Shown here: positions 37,307 through 47,580 of the stretch, piece by piece | Numbering within the stretch: the first letter of the stretch is position 1 | How the letters are laid out: the number at the start of each line of letters is the position of its first letter | Assembly: GCF_946892675.1 (NCBI RefSeq) | Contig: NZ_CAMPOV010000001.1 | Location: 842,033 to 906,032, forward strand | DNA: 64,000 bases | Reading direction: 5' to 3' | From: Arthrobacter sp. Marseille-P9274 | GTDB lineage: Bacteria; Actinomycetota; Actinomycetes; Actinomycetales; Micrococcaceae | Translations under genes and position numbers: made by a program | The notes under the pieces: generated by a model | Databases searched by the model: none | Told to the model about the DNA's origin: nothing | What the model saw: the letters and a program-made list of their open reading frames with translations, nothing else

Positions 37307-37661
37307 CCACGTCGCCGGCCAGCCCGGCGGCGAAGACGCGGCTGGCCTCGGCGCTGGTCAGGCGCCGGGTCTGGTCCAGTTCGGCGGTCAGCTCGGCCAC
37401 CCGGGAACGCAGCGCGGTGACTTGGTTCTCCAGTTCGAGGATGCGCTTGATCCCCTCCAGCGAGACGCCCTCCTGGGACAGCCGCTGGACTTCGCGGAGC
37501 AGGTCGACGTCCCGCTGCGAGTACCGCCGCTGCCGGCCCCGCTGCCGGGACGGAGACACCAGCCCCATCCGGTCGTACTGGCGCAGGGTCTGCGGGTGCA
37601 TTTCGGCCAGCTCGGCTGCCACGGAGATCACGAAAATCGGCGCATTGCGGTCGATGCCCAT
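37236..37661 (-). CDS. hspR: heat-shock repressor HspR (MerR family)
   Basis: A 141-residue MerR-type regulator. The helix-turn-helix reads VAAELAEMHPQTLRQYDRMG and the wing SRQRGRQRRYSQRDVDLL, as in HspR, which binds HAIR elements with help from DnaK. The ATG at 37661 has GGGAGGA upstream and is preferred over 37682. It is the last gene of the dnaK operon, 25 bp after dnaJ. Its targets in this window are predicted to be the dnaK and clpB promoters, giving feedback control. Confidence 0.96.
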   Translation of the reverse strand: MGIDRNAPIFVISVAAELAEMHPQTLRQYDRMGLVSPSRQRGRQRRYSQRDVDLLREVQRLSQEGVSLEGIKRILELENQVTALRSRVAELTAELDQTRRLTSAEASRVFAAGLAGDVVTLTRGKRPRPRSQALVVWRPQS

Positions 37662-37686
37662 CGCCGTTCCTCCCTTCTTCACGCGT

Positions 37687-38667
37687 CTACAACCGGGCCT
37701 TGGCGCCCAGCGAAGCCCGCGGGTCTGCGTCGGACGTAGCCGCGGCGAAGGCCTTCACGGCCTCCTCGGCCTGCTTGTTCAGGTTTTGCGGAACCACGAC
37801 GTCGATGGTCACCAGCAGGTCGCCGGTCGTCTTCGACGTCTTGACGCCCCGCCCCTTCACCCGCAGTGTGCGGCCGGACGGCGTTCCCGCCGGGACCTTC
37901 ACCTTGACGTGCTCGCCGTTCATCGTGGGGACCTCGATCTGGGCCCCCAGCGCCGCCTCGGCAAAGGTAACCGGGACATGGACGCGGATATTGTCCCCGT
38001 CCCGCGTGTAGAAACCGTGCGGCTGGACGTTGACGGTCACCATCAGGTCGCCGTTGCCGGCCGGGCCGGGCTGGCCCTTGCCCCGGACCCGCACCTTCTG
38101 GCCGTCCTTGATGCCGGCGGGGATGCGGACCTCGATCACCTCGCCGGAGGGCTCGCGGAGGCCGATCTTGGTGCCGTTGATCGAGCCCGCGAAGGAAATG
38201 GTGGTCGATGCTGTCCGGTCGGCGCCCTTCCGCGGCGGTGCCTGCGGAGCCTGGAAGCCGCCGCCGCCGAAACCGCCGAAGAGGTCGGCGAATTCGGGCG
38301 GGACGTTGCCGCCGCCGAAGCCGCCCGAGCGGGTGCCGCGGCCGGCGTGCTGGCCGAAAAGGTTGCCGAAGACGTCCTCGAAACCGCCGGCGCCGGGACC
38401 GCCGGCACCTCCGGCCGAGAAGCGGGCTCCGCTGCCCATGGCACGGATCGCGTCATACTGCTGGCGTTCCTCGGGGTCCGAAAGCACCGAGTAGGCCTCC
38501 GAGACGTCCTTGAACATCTTCTCGGCGGTGGCGTCCGACGCGTTGGTGTCCGGATGGTACTTGCGCGCCAGCTTGCGGTAGGCCTTCTTGATGTCCGCGT
38601 CCGAGGCGTCCTTGGAGACACCGAGGATCTTGTAGAAGTCCTTATCGACCCAATCCTGGCTGGCCAT
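37687..38667 (-). CDS. dnaJ: DnaJ-type co-chaperone without zinc finger
   Basis: A 326-residue J-protein. The J domain has the HPD motif (YHPDTN). A Gly/Phe-rich region follows (about residues 75-135). No CxxCxGxG zinc repeats are present, so this is a class B (CbpA/DnaJ1-like) protein that stimulates DnaK ATPase. The C-terminal peptide-binding domains ([20 protein letters not shown]) look complete. It lies 125 bp after grpE, across a strong hairpin. Confidence 0.95.
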   Translation of the reverse strand: MASQDWVDKDFYKILGVSKDASDADIKKAYRKLARKYHPDTNASDATAEKMFKDVSEAYSVLSDPEERQQYDAIRAMGSGARFSAGGAGGPGAGGFEDVFGNLFGQHAGRGTRSGGFGGGNVPPEFADLFGGFGGGGFQAPQAPPRKGADRTASTTISFAGSINGTKIGLREPSGEVIEVRIPAGIKDGQKVRVRGKGQPGPAGNGDLMVTVNVQPHGFYTRDGDNIRVHVPVTFAEAALGAQIEVPTMNGEHVKVKVPAGTPSGRTLRVKGRGVKTSKTTGDLLVTIDVVVPQNLNKQAEEAVKAFAAATSDADPRASLGAKARL

Positions 38668-38731
38668 CCGGATGCCTCCTTCTCGTCGTCGTTAATGTCG
38701 TGGGTCCCGCCGTGGCCGGCGGGACGGGTCG

Positions 38732-38770
38732 TGCCGGGAGCTGCCTGCACGAGGCAGGCAGCTCCCGGCA
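38732..38770 (-). terminator. strong internal hairpin between grpE and dnaJ
   Basis: A perfect 17-bp stem (38732-38748 with 38754-38770) and a 5-nt loop fill the gap between grpE and dnaJ. There is no U-tract. It could attenuate or process the heat-shock transcript, reducing dnaJ/hspR relative to dnaK/grpE. Confidence 0.6.
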
Positions 38771-38792
38771 TCGGCCGTTTGGGCGTTGCCGC

Positions 38793-39467
38793 TTACTCCG
38801 GCACGCCCACAACGACCTGGGCGGCGCGCAGCACCCGGTCGCCGGACTTGAAGCCGCCGCGGAGGATCTGGTTGACGGTGTCCACCTTGACCTCCGGATT
38901 GGGCTGCTGCATGAGGGCCTCGTGGATGTTCGGGTCGAACTCCACGCCGGCCTCGTTGATCCGGTTCAGGCCGTACTGCTCCAGCACGCCGTCCAGCTTG
39001 CTGGCGATCGCGGCGAACGGGCCGTCCGTCAGGTCGCCATGCTGGCGGGCCGCGTCGATGTCGTCAAGCACGGGCAGCAGGGAGTTCAGGACGCCGATGA
39101 CGGCCATCTCTCCGGCCACCGCCCGGTCCCGTTCCACGCGCTTGCGGTAGTTGACGTACTCCGCCTGCAGCCGCAGCAGGTCATTGCGGAGCTCCTCGAC
39201 CAGGGCCTGGTCGGCCGCGGGTTCCGCCGAGGCCTCGTTGAGGATCTGCTCGGCCTGCGCCAGTGCGTCCCCGGAGTCATGGGCGGCGTCCACGGGCGTG
39301 ACGTCCTCGTGCTCGTGGCCGGCGGCCTCCGCGGAGGCCGCCGCATCCCCGGCGGCAGCCTCCTCCTGCGGCCCACGGACCTTGCCCGTCTCCGGGTCGA
39401 TCTTCCGGTTGTCGCGGAAGCTCACCGGCTCTGACTCGTGTTCGTGCTCGTTACCGTGGTGGGGCAT
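38793..39467 (-). CDS. grpE: nucleotide exchange factor GrpE
   Basis: A 224-residue partner of DnaK. A long acidic, Ala-rich N-terminus precedes the coiled-coil segment (LRLQAEYVNYRKRVERDRAV). The C-terminal four-helix/beta domain contains GVEFDPNIHEALMQQPNPEV, a conserved GrpE stretch. It starts 2 bp after the dnaK stop, so it is coupled to dnaK. Confidence 0.96.
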   Translation of the reverse strand: MPHHGNEHEHESEPVSFRDNRKIDPETGKVRGPQEEAAAGDAAASAEAAGHEHEDVTPVDAAHDSGDALAQAEQILNEASAEPAADQALVEELRNDLLRLQAEYVNYRKRVERDRAVAGEMAVIGVLNSLLPVLDDIDAARQHGDLTDGPFAAIASKLDGVLEQYGLNRINEAGVEFDPNIHEALMQQPNPEVKVDTVNQILRGGFKSGDRVLRAAQVVVGVPE

Positions 39468-39469
39468 GG

Positions 39470-41461
<1,992 letters not shown>

Positions 41462-41465
41462 TCAA

Positions 41466-41486
41466 CTTGAGTCGCGGGCACTCAAG
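41466..41486. promoter_or_regulatory. perfect HAIR element (HspR operator) at dnaK
   Basis: CTTGAGT-CGCGGGC-ACTCAAG matches the HAIR consensus at every defined base. A second, imperfect set of half-sites (ACTCAAG at 41428-41434, CTTGAG at 41447-41452) overlaps the promoter itself. Confidence 0.92.
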
Positions 41487-41530
41487 TTTGGGCGGGTCCC
41501 CGGACGGGCCCCGGGCCCCGGAAGCACCGT

Positions 41531-41556
41531 AGGGGGCGGCCAACCGGCCGCCCCCT
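41531..41556. terminator. terminator downstream of the MMPL gene
   Basis: An 11-bp perfect stem (AGGGGGCGGCC at 41531-41541 with its complement at 41546-41556) and AACC loop, 46 bp after the MMPL stop. Confidence 0.75.
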
Positions 41557-41561
41557 CCATA

Positions 41562-41610
41562 GGGATCACGCGTCCACAGGGGGATCACGCGTCGAAAGGG
41601 ATCAAGCGTC
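41562..41610. repeat. three direct repeats spanning the MMPL stop codon
   Basis: GGGATCACGCGTC occurs at 41562-41574 and 41581-41593; a one-mismatch copy lies at 41598-41610. The third copy contains the stop codon of the MMPL gene, so the stop and last codon are in effect repeated downstream. Confidence 0.85.
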
Positions 41611-43740
41611 GATGTAGGCCGGCGGCTTGGCCGGCTCCCCGTGCCGCGTCTCCCGTGACAGCCTTCCCGGCCACCAGATACGCCGGCCAAGGTCGTAGGA
41701 GAGCGCGGGCACCAGCAGCGAACGCACCAGCACGGTGTCCAGCAGCACGCCGAACGCGACGATGAAGGCCAGTTGGGCCAGGAACAGGATGGGAATGACG
41801 CCCAGCGCCGCGAAGGTGGCGGCGAGGACGATCCCGGCGGAGGTGATGACACCGCCGGTCGCCCCAAGGCCGCGGAGGATCCCCGGCCGGGTGCCCAGCC
41901 GCAGGGATTCCTCGCGCACCCGGGTCATCAGGAAGATGTTGTAGTCCACGCCGAGGGCCACGAGGAAGACGAAGCCATAGAGCGGCACCGACGCATCGGC
42001 GCCCGGGAATCCGAATACATGGTTGAACACCCAGGCCGAGACGCCGAGGGCCGTGAGGTAGGACAGCGCGACGCTGAGGATCAGCAGCACCGGCGCGACA
42101 ACGGACCGCAGCAGCAGCATCAGCACCACCAGGATCACGGCCAGCACAATCGGGATGATCTTCAGCAGGTCGGCCTGGGCTGAATTGTTGGTATCCAGCG
42201 CGACGGCGGTGGTGCCGCCGACGAGGGCCGCGCCGTCAACCGCATCGAGCGCTGTACGTAGCTCGGCCACGGTCTCCTCGGCCGCCGAAGAATCCGCGAC
42301 GTCCGCCAGGGTGGCGTTGATGAGGACGCGCCCGTCCTCTTCCACGACCGCGCCTCCGGCCGCCAGCAGCTCCGCGTCGGCCACTCCATCCTGGCCGCGA
42401 ACGACCTCGAGGACCTCGTCGCGCAGCGCCTCGTTGGCAATGATGACGGCGGGAGACCCCGACCCGGCATCGAAGTGCCGCGCGAGGGCGTCCTGCCCGT
42501 CCGCGGAATCCGTCTGGACCAGGACCAGCTCCGACTGCGGCACGCCGTGGGCCTGCAGCTGCAGCACGCCAAGGGATCCCGCCGCCAGGACCGCCAGCGA
42601 GACCAGCCAGGTCAGCCGCGGCCGGCGCGCGATCAGGCCGGCTGTGCGGCGCCAGATTCCCCGCAGGCCCTCCGCCCCGGCGGGAACATCCTCCGCGGCG
42701 GACCGGTGCGTGTGCCGGCCCGGGCGCGGAACGATCGGCCAGAAGGCCGCGCGGCGGAAGATCAGCAGGAGGGCCGGCAGCAGCGACAGCGCGGCCACCA
42801 CCGAGAAGACGATGCCGATGGCCGCGATCGGCCCCAGGCTGCGGTTGGAGTTCAGGTCCGAGAACAGCAGGCAGAGCAGCGCCAGCGTCACCGTTGCCCC
42901 GGAGGCGACGATCGGTTCGACCGCGGCGCGGTACGCCGTACGCATCGCCCGCCAGGCCGACTCCTCCTCGCCGAGCGCCTCCCGGTAGCGCGCCACCAGG
43001 AGCAGCGCGTAGTCGGTGGCGGCGCCGATCACCAGGATGAACAGGATGCCCTGGCTCTGCCCGCTGAGCTGGATCCAGCCGAGGAGCGCGAACCAGTAGA
43101 CGACCAGAATGGCCGCGCACAGGGCAAAGATGGAGGTCAGCAGCACCAGGAACGGCAGCAGGAGGGCCCGGTACACCACGAGCAGAATGAGGAACACGGC
43201 GGCGAGCGCCACGCCCAGCAGCAGCCCGTCGATGCCGCCGAACGCCTCGACCAGGTCTGCGACGAAGCCCGCGGGACCGGTCACGTAGCCGGTGGCGCCG
43301 TCCGGCAGTTCGGCCGCCAGCACGTCGCGCAGCCCGTCGACTGACGCACCCACCTCGCCGTCGTCGGGAACCGGGACGACGAACTGGACCGCGGTGAAAT
43401 CCTCGGCGGGGATCGGACCGGCGACCTGCGGGCCGCCGTCGGACGTTAGGCCCGCCGCCTCGCCAAGCTGCTCGCCGAGCGAGGCGAGGCCGCCGAGCTC
43501 CTGCGGCGCCAGCGGGGCATCGAACTCAACAACGACGACGGCGGGCACGGATTCGGAATCCAGGAACCGCTGCTGCCACTCCCCCGCCTCCGTCGATTCC
43601 GCGCTCTGCGGCAGGAACCCGGCCTGGTCATTGGTGGACACGTCCGAGAGCTTGCCGAAGGTTGGCCCCCCGAGGCCTGCCGCGGCCAACCAGGCCAGCA
43701 CCACCAGCACGGGCACGAATACTCTCAACCAGCGGGACAT
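41602..43740 (-). CDS. MMPL/RND-family transporter
   Basis: A 712-residue membrane exporter with two similar halves. Each half has a helix, a large extracellular loop, then five or six helices. Visible helices include LLGVALAAVFLILLVVYRAL and the ATDYALLLVARYREAL segment, whose counterpart in the second half is LGVDYNIFLMTRVREE. These Asp-containing segments are the proton-relay signature of MMPL proteins. Relatives export lipids, siderophores or antimicrobials; the substrate is not readable. A perfect palindrome lies in its promoter but no regulator gene is adjacent. Confidence 0.92.
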   Translation of the reverse strand: MSRWLRVFVPVLVVLAWLAAAGLGGPTFGKLSDVSTNDQAGFLPQSAESTEAGEWQQRFLDSESVPAVVVVEFDAPLAPQELGGLASLGEQLGEAAGLTSDGGPQVAGPIPAEDFTAVQFVVPVPDDGEVGASVDGLRDVLAAELPDGATGYVTGPAGFVADLVEAFGGIDGLLLGVALAAVFLILLVVYRALLLPFLVLLTSIFALCAAILVVYWFALLGWIQLSGQSQGILFILVIGAATDYALLLVARYREALGEEESAWRAMRTAYRAAVEPIVASGATVTLALLCLLFSDLNSNRSLGPIAAIGIVFSVVAALSLLPALLLIFRRAAFWPIVPRPGRHTHRSAAEDVPAGAEGLRGIWRRTAGLIARRPRLTWLVSLAVLAAGSLGVLQLQAHGVPQSELVLVQTDSADGQDALARHFDAGSGSPAVIIANEALRDEVLEVVRGQDGVADAELLAAGGAVVEEDGRVLINATLADVADSSAAEETVAELRTALDAVDGAALVGGTTAVALDTNNSAQADLLKIIPIVLAVILVVLMLLLRSVVAPVLLILSVALSYLTALGVSAWVFNHVFGFPGADASVPLYGFVFLVALGVDYNIFLMTRVREESLRLGTRPGILRGLGATGGVITSAGIVLAATFAALGVIPILFLAQLAFIVAFGVLLDTVLVRSLLVPALSYDLGRRIWWPGRLSRETRHGEPAKPPAYIDA

Positions 43741-43783
43741 CCGACCGGCCTTTCTATGGGGAAGCGGCTTTTAGCTCAACTAT

Positions 43784-43810
43784 AAAGTATCTCCACCATG
43801 GAGATACTTT
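43784..43810. promoter_or_regulatory. 27-bp palindromic operator at the MMPL promoter
   Basis: AAAGTATCTCCA, a CCA spacer, then the exact complement TGGAGATACTTT. It overlaps the -10-like TATAGT on the minus strand (43779-43784) and the spacer/-35 area, so a bound repressor would block transcription. Palindromes of this length and style are used by PadR or TetR-type repressors. The cognate regulator is not in the neighbourhood. Confidence 0.75.
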
Positions 43811-43905
43811 GCCCGGCTCCGACGAATGCCCTGCTCCGCGACTAATAGCGCAACAAGCGGCCGCGCTGTTACCCCTCAGGCTGTGGTGCAGAGTACCCTC
43901 CCACT

Positions 43906-44712
43906 ATGAAGGAAGAGGTCTACTCGCACGGCCACCACCAGAGCGTCGTCAGCGCGCATGCCGTCCGCACCGCCGAGGACTGCGCCGCCTACCTGCTGCC
44001 GCACCTCAGGCCGGGAATGCGGCTGCTCGACGTCGGCTGCGGGCCCGGGAGCATCACCGCCGACCTGGCCGAGCTCGTCGCCCCCGGCGAGGTGGTCGGC
44101 CTGGACCGCTCCGATGACGTGCTGGAGCAGGCCGCCGAGCTCGCCGCGCTGCGCGGGGTGGACAACGCGACCTTCGTCAGCGGCAACATCTACGACCTGG
44201 ACTACGACGACGACACCTTCGACGTCGTCCACGCCCACCAGGTGCTCCAGCACCTGACCGATCCGGTGGCCGCGCTGTACGAGCTGCGCCGCGTGACGAA
44301 GCCGGGCGGCATCGTCGCCGTGCGTGACGCGGACTTCCACGGGATGAGCTGGTTCCCGGAACTCCCGGAACTGGACGAGTGGATGGACACCTACCAGCAG
44401 ATCGCCCGCGGCAACCGCGCCGAGCCGGACGCCGGCCGCCACCTGCTGTCCTGGGCGCAGGCCGCCGGGTTCAGCGACATCAGCCCGTCCTCCTCCAACT
44501 GGCTCTATGCCACGGAGGAACAGCGCACCTGGTGGGGCAACGTCTGGTACGAACGGGTCCTGCACTCGGCGTACGGCGAACAGGCGCTGGACCGGGGCCT
44601 GCTGGACCAGGCCGGGCTGGACCGCATCGCGCAGGGCTGGCAGGAGTGGGCCATGGCCGCGGACGGCTGGTTCCTGATTCCCAACGGCGAGATCCTCGCC
44701 CGCAAGCCCTGA
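43906..44712 (+). CDS. class I SAM-dependent methyltransferase
   Basis: A 268-residue methyltransferase. Motif I is RLLDVGCGPGSITADLAE, with VVGLDRSDDVLEQA, DDTFDVVHAHQVLQHLTDP and VTKPGGIVAVRDADF following in order, as in UbiE-like enzymes. The C-terminal part, rich in Trp (WYERVLHSAYGEQ, EWAMAADGWF), may form the substrate pocket. Substrate unknown. TACCCT is 6 nt before the ATG. The FAD oxidoreductase gene follows 55 bp downstream and may be cotranscribed. Confidence 0.9.
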   Translation: MKEEVYSHGHHQSVVSAHAVRTAEDCAAYLLPHLRPGMRLLDVGCGPGSITADLAELVAPGEVVGLDRSDDVLEQAAELAALRGVDNATFVSGNIYDLDYDDDTFDVVHAHQVLQHLTDPVAALYELRRVTKPGGIVAVRDADFHGMSWFPELPELDEWMDTYQQIARGNRAEPDAGRHLLSWAQAAGFSDISPSSSNWLYATEEQRTWWGNVWYERVLHSAYGEQALDRGLLDQAGLDRIAQGWQEWAMAADGWFLIPNGEILARKP

Positions 44713-44767
44713 CCCGACGGCGCAGCAGCGCCGCCCGCCGGCCGTCCTGGCCCGATAGAGGAGCCCC

Positions 44768-46363
44768 ATGCCCCTGCATGCCCACGAACAAGAGCATTTC
44801 GACGTCGTCGTTATCGGCGGCGGGCACAACGGCCTGGTCGCCGCCACCTACCTGGCGCGCGCCGGCCGCTCGGTGCTGGTGCTGGAGCGGCAGGACCACC
44901 TCGGCGGCGCCGCCGTCTCCGCCGAGGTGTTCCCGGGCACGGGCGCCCGACTCTCCCGCTACTCCTACCTCGTGAGCCTGTTTCCGCAGCAGATCATAGA
45001 CGACCTCGGCCTGGACCTGCGGCTGATCCGGCGCCGCTACTCCTCCTACACGCCGCTGCCCGGCACCGATACGGGCCTGCTGGTGGACAACGAAGATGCC
45101 CAGGCGACGCGCGCGTCCTTCGCAGCCGTGGACGCGGCAGCCGACTTCGAGGCCTTCACCCGCTTCTACGAGCGCACCGGAGCCATCGCCGAGCGGCTGT
45201 GGCCGACGGTCACGCAGCCGCTGCCCCGGCGCAGCGACGTCCGCGCCCTGCTGGACGACGAGGGTCTGTGGGCCGACTTCTTCGAGCGGCCCCTGGGCGA
45301 GGCCATCGAAACGGCGTTCCGGTCCGACCTGGTCCGCGGTGCGGTCCTCACGGACGGGCTGATCAGCACCTTCGCCCGCGCCGGGCAGGAGGACCTGCAG
45401 CAGAACAAGTGCTTCCTGTACCACGTGATCGGCGGCGGGACCGGCCACTGGGACGTCCCGGAAGGCGGCATGGGCGCGGTCAGCGGCGCGCTCGAAAAGG
45501 CCGCCCGGGCGGCGGGCGTCGAGTTCCGCACTTCGGCCGAGGTCACCGCGGTGTCCCCCGGCGGCGACGTGGCGTACGACGGCGGTGCCGCCGGCCCTGC
45601 CACGGTGCACGGGGAGTTTGTGCTCGCCAATGTGGCCCCGCGGGTGCTGGAGCGGCTCCTCGGCGCCGCGGCCGCTCCGACCTCGGCTCCGACGTCCGCT
45701 CCTGCGGAGGGCGCCCAGGCCAAGGTGAACCTGCTGCTCAAGCGGCTGCCCCGGCTCAAGGACAGCAGCCTGGGTCCCGAGGCGGCCTTCGGCGGCACCT
45801 TCCATATCAACGAGGCGTACTCCCAGCTGGAGCGGGCCTACACGGAGGCCGCGGGCGGCTCGATTCCGGCTCCGCTGCCGGCCGAGATCTACTGCCACAC
45901 GCTCGCGGACCCGTCGATCCTGCCGGAGCGGCTGCAGCGGGAAGGCGCCCACACACTCACCGTCTTCACCCTGCAGACACCGCATCGGCTGCTGACCGAG
46001 GCCAGCAATGACCGGCTGCGCGAGGAACTGCAGCGGGCAGTGCTCGACTCGCTCAACTCAGTCCTCGCGGAGCCGATCGAGGACTGCCTGATGACCGATG
46101 CCGGCGGCCGCCCCTGCATCGAGACCAAGACGACCCTTGACCTGGAGCACAGCCTCGCCATGCCCGGCGGCAGCATCTTCCACGGCCCGCTCTCCTGGCC
46201 GTTCGCCGAAGACGACGAGCCCCTGGACACTGCGGCGCAGCGCTGGGGCGCTGCCACCGGCCACGAGCGCATCCTGCTGTGCGGCGCGGGCGCGCGGAGG
46301 GGCGGCGGCGTCAGCGGCCTGGGCGGCCACAACGCCGCCATGGCCCTGCTCGAAGAAGGCTGA
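44768..46363 (+). CDS. FAD oxidoreductase, phytoene dehydrogenase-like (PYROXD2 type)
   Basis: A 531-residue flavoprotein. The dinucleotide-binding start VVVIGGGHNGLVAATYLARA is followed by VLVLERQDHLGGAAVS, as in the CrtI/PYROXD2 group. A second conserved block is VIGGGTGHWDVPEGGMGAVS. The end reads LLCGAGARRGGGVSGLGGHN, the expected flavin-contacting C-terminus. It is unlikely to act on carotenoids, since no crt genes are present. AGGAG lies 7 nt before the ATG. Confidence 0.88.
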   Translation: MPLHAHEQEHFDVVVIGGGHNGLVAATYLARAGRSVLVLERQDHLGGAAVSAEVFPGTGARLSRYSYLVSLFPQQIIDDLGLDLRLIRRRYSSYTPLPGTDTGLLVDNEDAQATRASFAAVDAAADFEAFTRFYERTGAIAERLWPTVTQPLPRRSDVRALLDDEGLWADFFERPLGEAIETAFRSDLVRGAVLTDGLISTFARAGQEDLQQNKCFLYHVIGGGTGHWDVPEGGMGAVSGALEKAARAAGVEFRTSAEVTAVSPGGDVAYDGGAAGPATVHGEFVLANVAPRVLERLLGAAAAPTSAPTSAPAEGAQAKVNLLLKRLPRLKDSSLGPEAAFGGTFHINEAYSQLERAYTEAAGGSIPAPLPAEIYCHTLADPSILPERLQREGAHTLTVFTLQTPHRLLTEASNDRLREELQRAVLDSLNSVLAEPIEDCLMTDAGGRPCIETKTTLDLEHSLAMPGGSIFHGPLSWPFAEDDEPLDTAAQRWGAATGHERILLCGAGARRGGGVSGLGGHNAAMALLEEG

Positions 46364-46368
46364 CCCAC

Positions 46369-46398
46369 TGCAGGATTTCGCGCTGCAGGATTTCGCGC
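46369..46398. repeat. two tandem 15-bp repeats after the oxidoreductase stop
   Basis: TGCAGGATTTCGCGC is repeated exactly (46369-46383 and 46384-46398), beginning 5 nt after the TGA of the upstream gene and ending 49 nt before the LysE start. Confidence 0.95.
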
Positions 46399-46447
46399 TG
46401 GTGGACACGTTGTGGTGACCCGGGCGTGGCCAGCGTAGTATCTCCTC

Positions 46448-47068
46448 GTGCAATTTACCCTGTGGCTGGCCCTGGTGGGCGCCGGTACGGTCATCAGCCT
46501 GACCCCCGGCGCGGGAGCCATCAACACGATGAGCAACGCGCTCAATACCGGCTTCCGCCGTTCCATTTGGGGCATCCTCGGGCAGCAGGCCGCGCTGGTC
46601 GTCCACCTGGCCATCGTCGCCCTGGGCGTGGGCCTGCTGGTGGCCAGCTCCCCGACGGCGTTCTACGCCATCAAGTACGCGGGCGCCGCCTACCTCATCT
46701 ACCTGGGTGTCCGCCAGTTGCTGGCCAAGCCGGAAGCGGAGGAGGCCGTGGCCCTCGGCCGGCGGAACGAACCCGCGTGGTCGATGTTCCGCCGCGGCCT
46801 GTGGGTGAACCTGCTCAATCCCAAGGCCGTGGTGTTCTTCCTGGCGTTCGTGCCGGGCTTCATCCGGCCGGAGGTGCCGCTGGCACCGCAGTACGTGGTG
46901 CTGGGAGCGACCATCGTGCTGATCGATATCCTCGTCATGTGGTTCTTCTTCGCCGCGGCCGCCCGGACGTTCCAGCGCTTCACGCGCAGCGCCCGTGGCC
47001 AGCGGACCATGAGCACGATCTTCGGCACGCTGTTCATCGGCGTCGGCCTGATCCTGGCCTTCTTCTAA
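46448..47068 (+). CDS. LysE/RhtB-family exporter
   Basis: A 206-residue inner-membrane protein with about six helices. The N-terminus TVISLTPGAGAINTMSNALN contains the LysE-family signature, and KYAGAAYLIYLGVRQL and FRRGLWVNLLNPKAVVFFLA are conserved for RhtB-like amino acid exporters. The substrate is probably an amino acid or derivative. The start is GTG at 46448, with TAGTAT exactly 6 nt before it. Confidence 0.92.
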   Translation: MQFTLWLALVGAGTVISLTPGAGAINTMSNALNTGFRRSIWGILGQQAALVVHLAIVALGVGLLVASSPTAFYAIKYAGAAYLIYLGVRQLLAKPEAEEAVALGRRNEPAWSMFRRGLWVNLLNPKAVVFFLAFVPGFIRPEVPLAPQYVVLGATIVLIDILVMWFFFAAAARTFQRFTRSARGQRTMSTIFGTLFIGVGLILAFF

Positions 47069-47082
47069 CTACAATCGAGCCT

Positions 47083-47580
47083 ATGTACCGGATCATCACC
47101 GTCTGCACGGGCAATATCTGCCGCTCGCCCATGGCACAGTACGTGCTGACCAAGGCCCTGGCGGAGGCCGGCCTAGCGGCCCGCGCAACGGTCGACTCGG
47201 CCGGGACGTCGGACTGGGAGGCCGGGCGGCCGATCGACGAGCGTGCGGCGGCGCGGCTCAAGCTGGCGGGCCTGCCCAGCACCGGGCACCGCGCCCGCCA
47301 GTTCCTGCCGGCCTGGTACCGGGACCGCGACCTGATCCTGGCGCTGGACATCGACCATTACGAGCAGCTTCGGGCGGACGCACCGGACGAGGACTCCCTG
47401 GCCAAGGTCCGGATGTTCCGTTCCTTCGATCCCGCCCTGGCGGACAAGGAGCCCGCGGCACAGGGAATCTACGACCCGTGGTTCGGGGACGAGGCGGATT
47501 TCGAGGCCAGCTGGGACATGATCAGCGGAGCGGTTCCGGGAATCGTACAGCACGTCAGGGCCGCTCTTGCAGCCCGTTGA
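47083..47580 (+). CDS. low-molecular-weight protein-tyrosine phosphatase
   Basis: A 165-residue phosphatase. The catalytic P-loop is VCTGNICRSP with nucleophile C8 and R14, and the general-acid aspartate is in YDPWFGDE. Family members dephosphorylate protein tyrosines or, in some Gram-positives, arginines. The ATG is preceded at 7 nt by TACAAT, a near-perfect -10. It is 14 nt after the LysE stop and overlaps the next gene if that starts at its TTG. Confidence 0.94.
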   Translation: MYRIITVCTGNICRSPMAQYVLTKALAEAGLAARATVDSAGTSDWEAGRPIDERAAARLKLAGLPSTGHRARQFLPAWYRDRDLILALDIDHYEQLRADAPDEDSLAKVRMFRSFDPALADKEPAAQGIYDPWFGDEADFEASWDMISGAVPGIVQHVRAALAAR

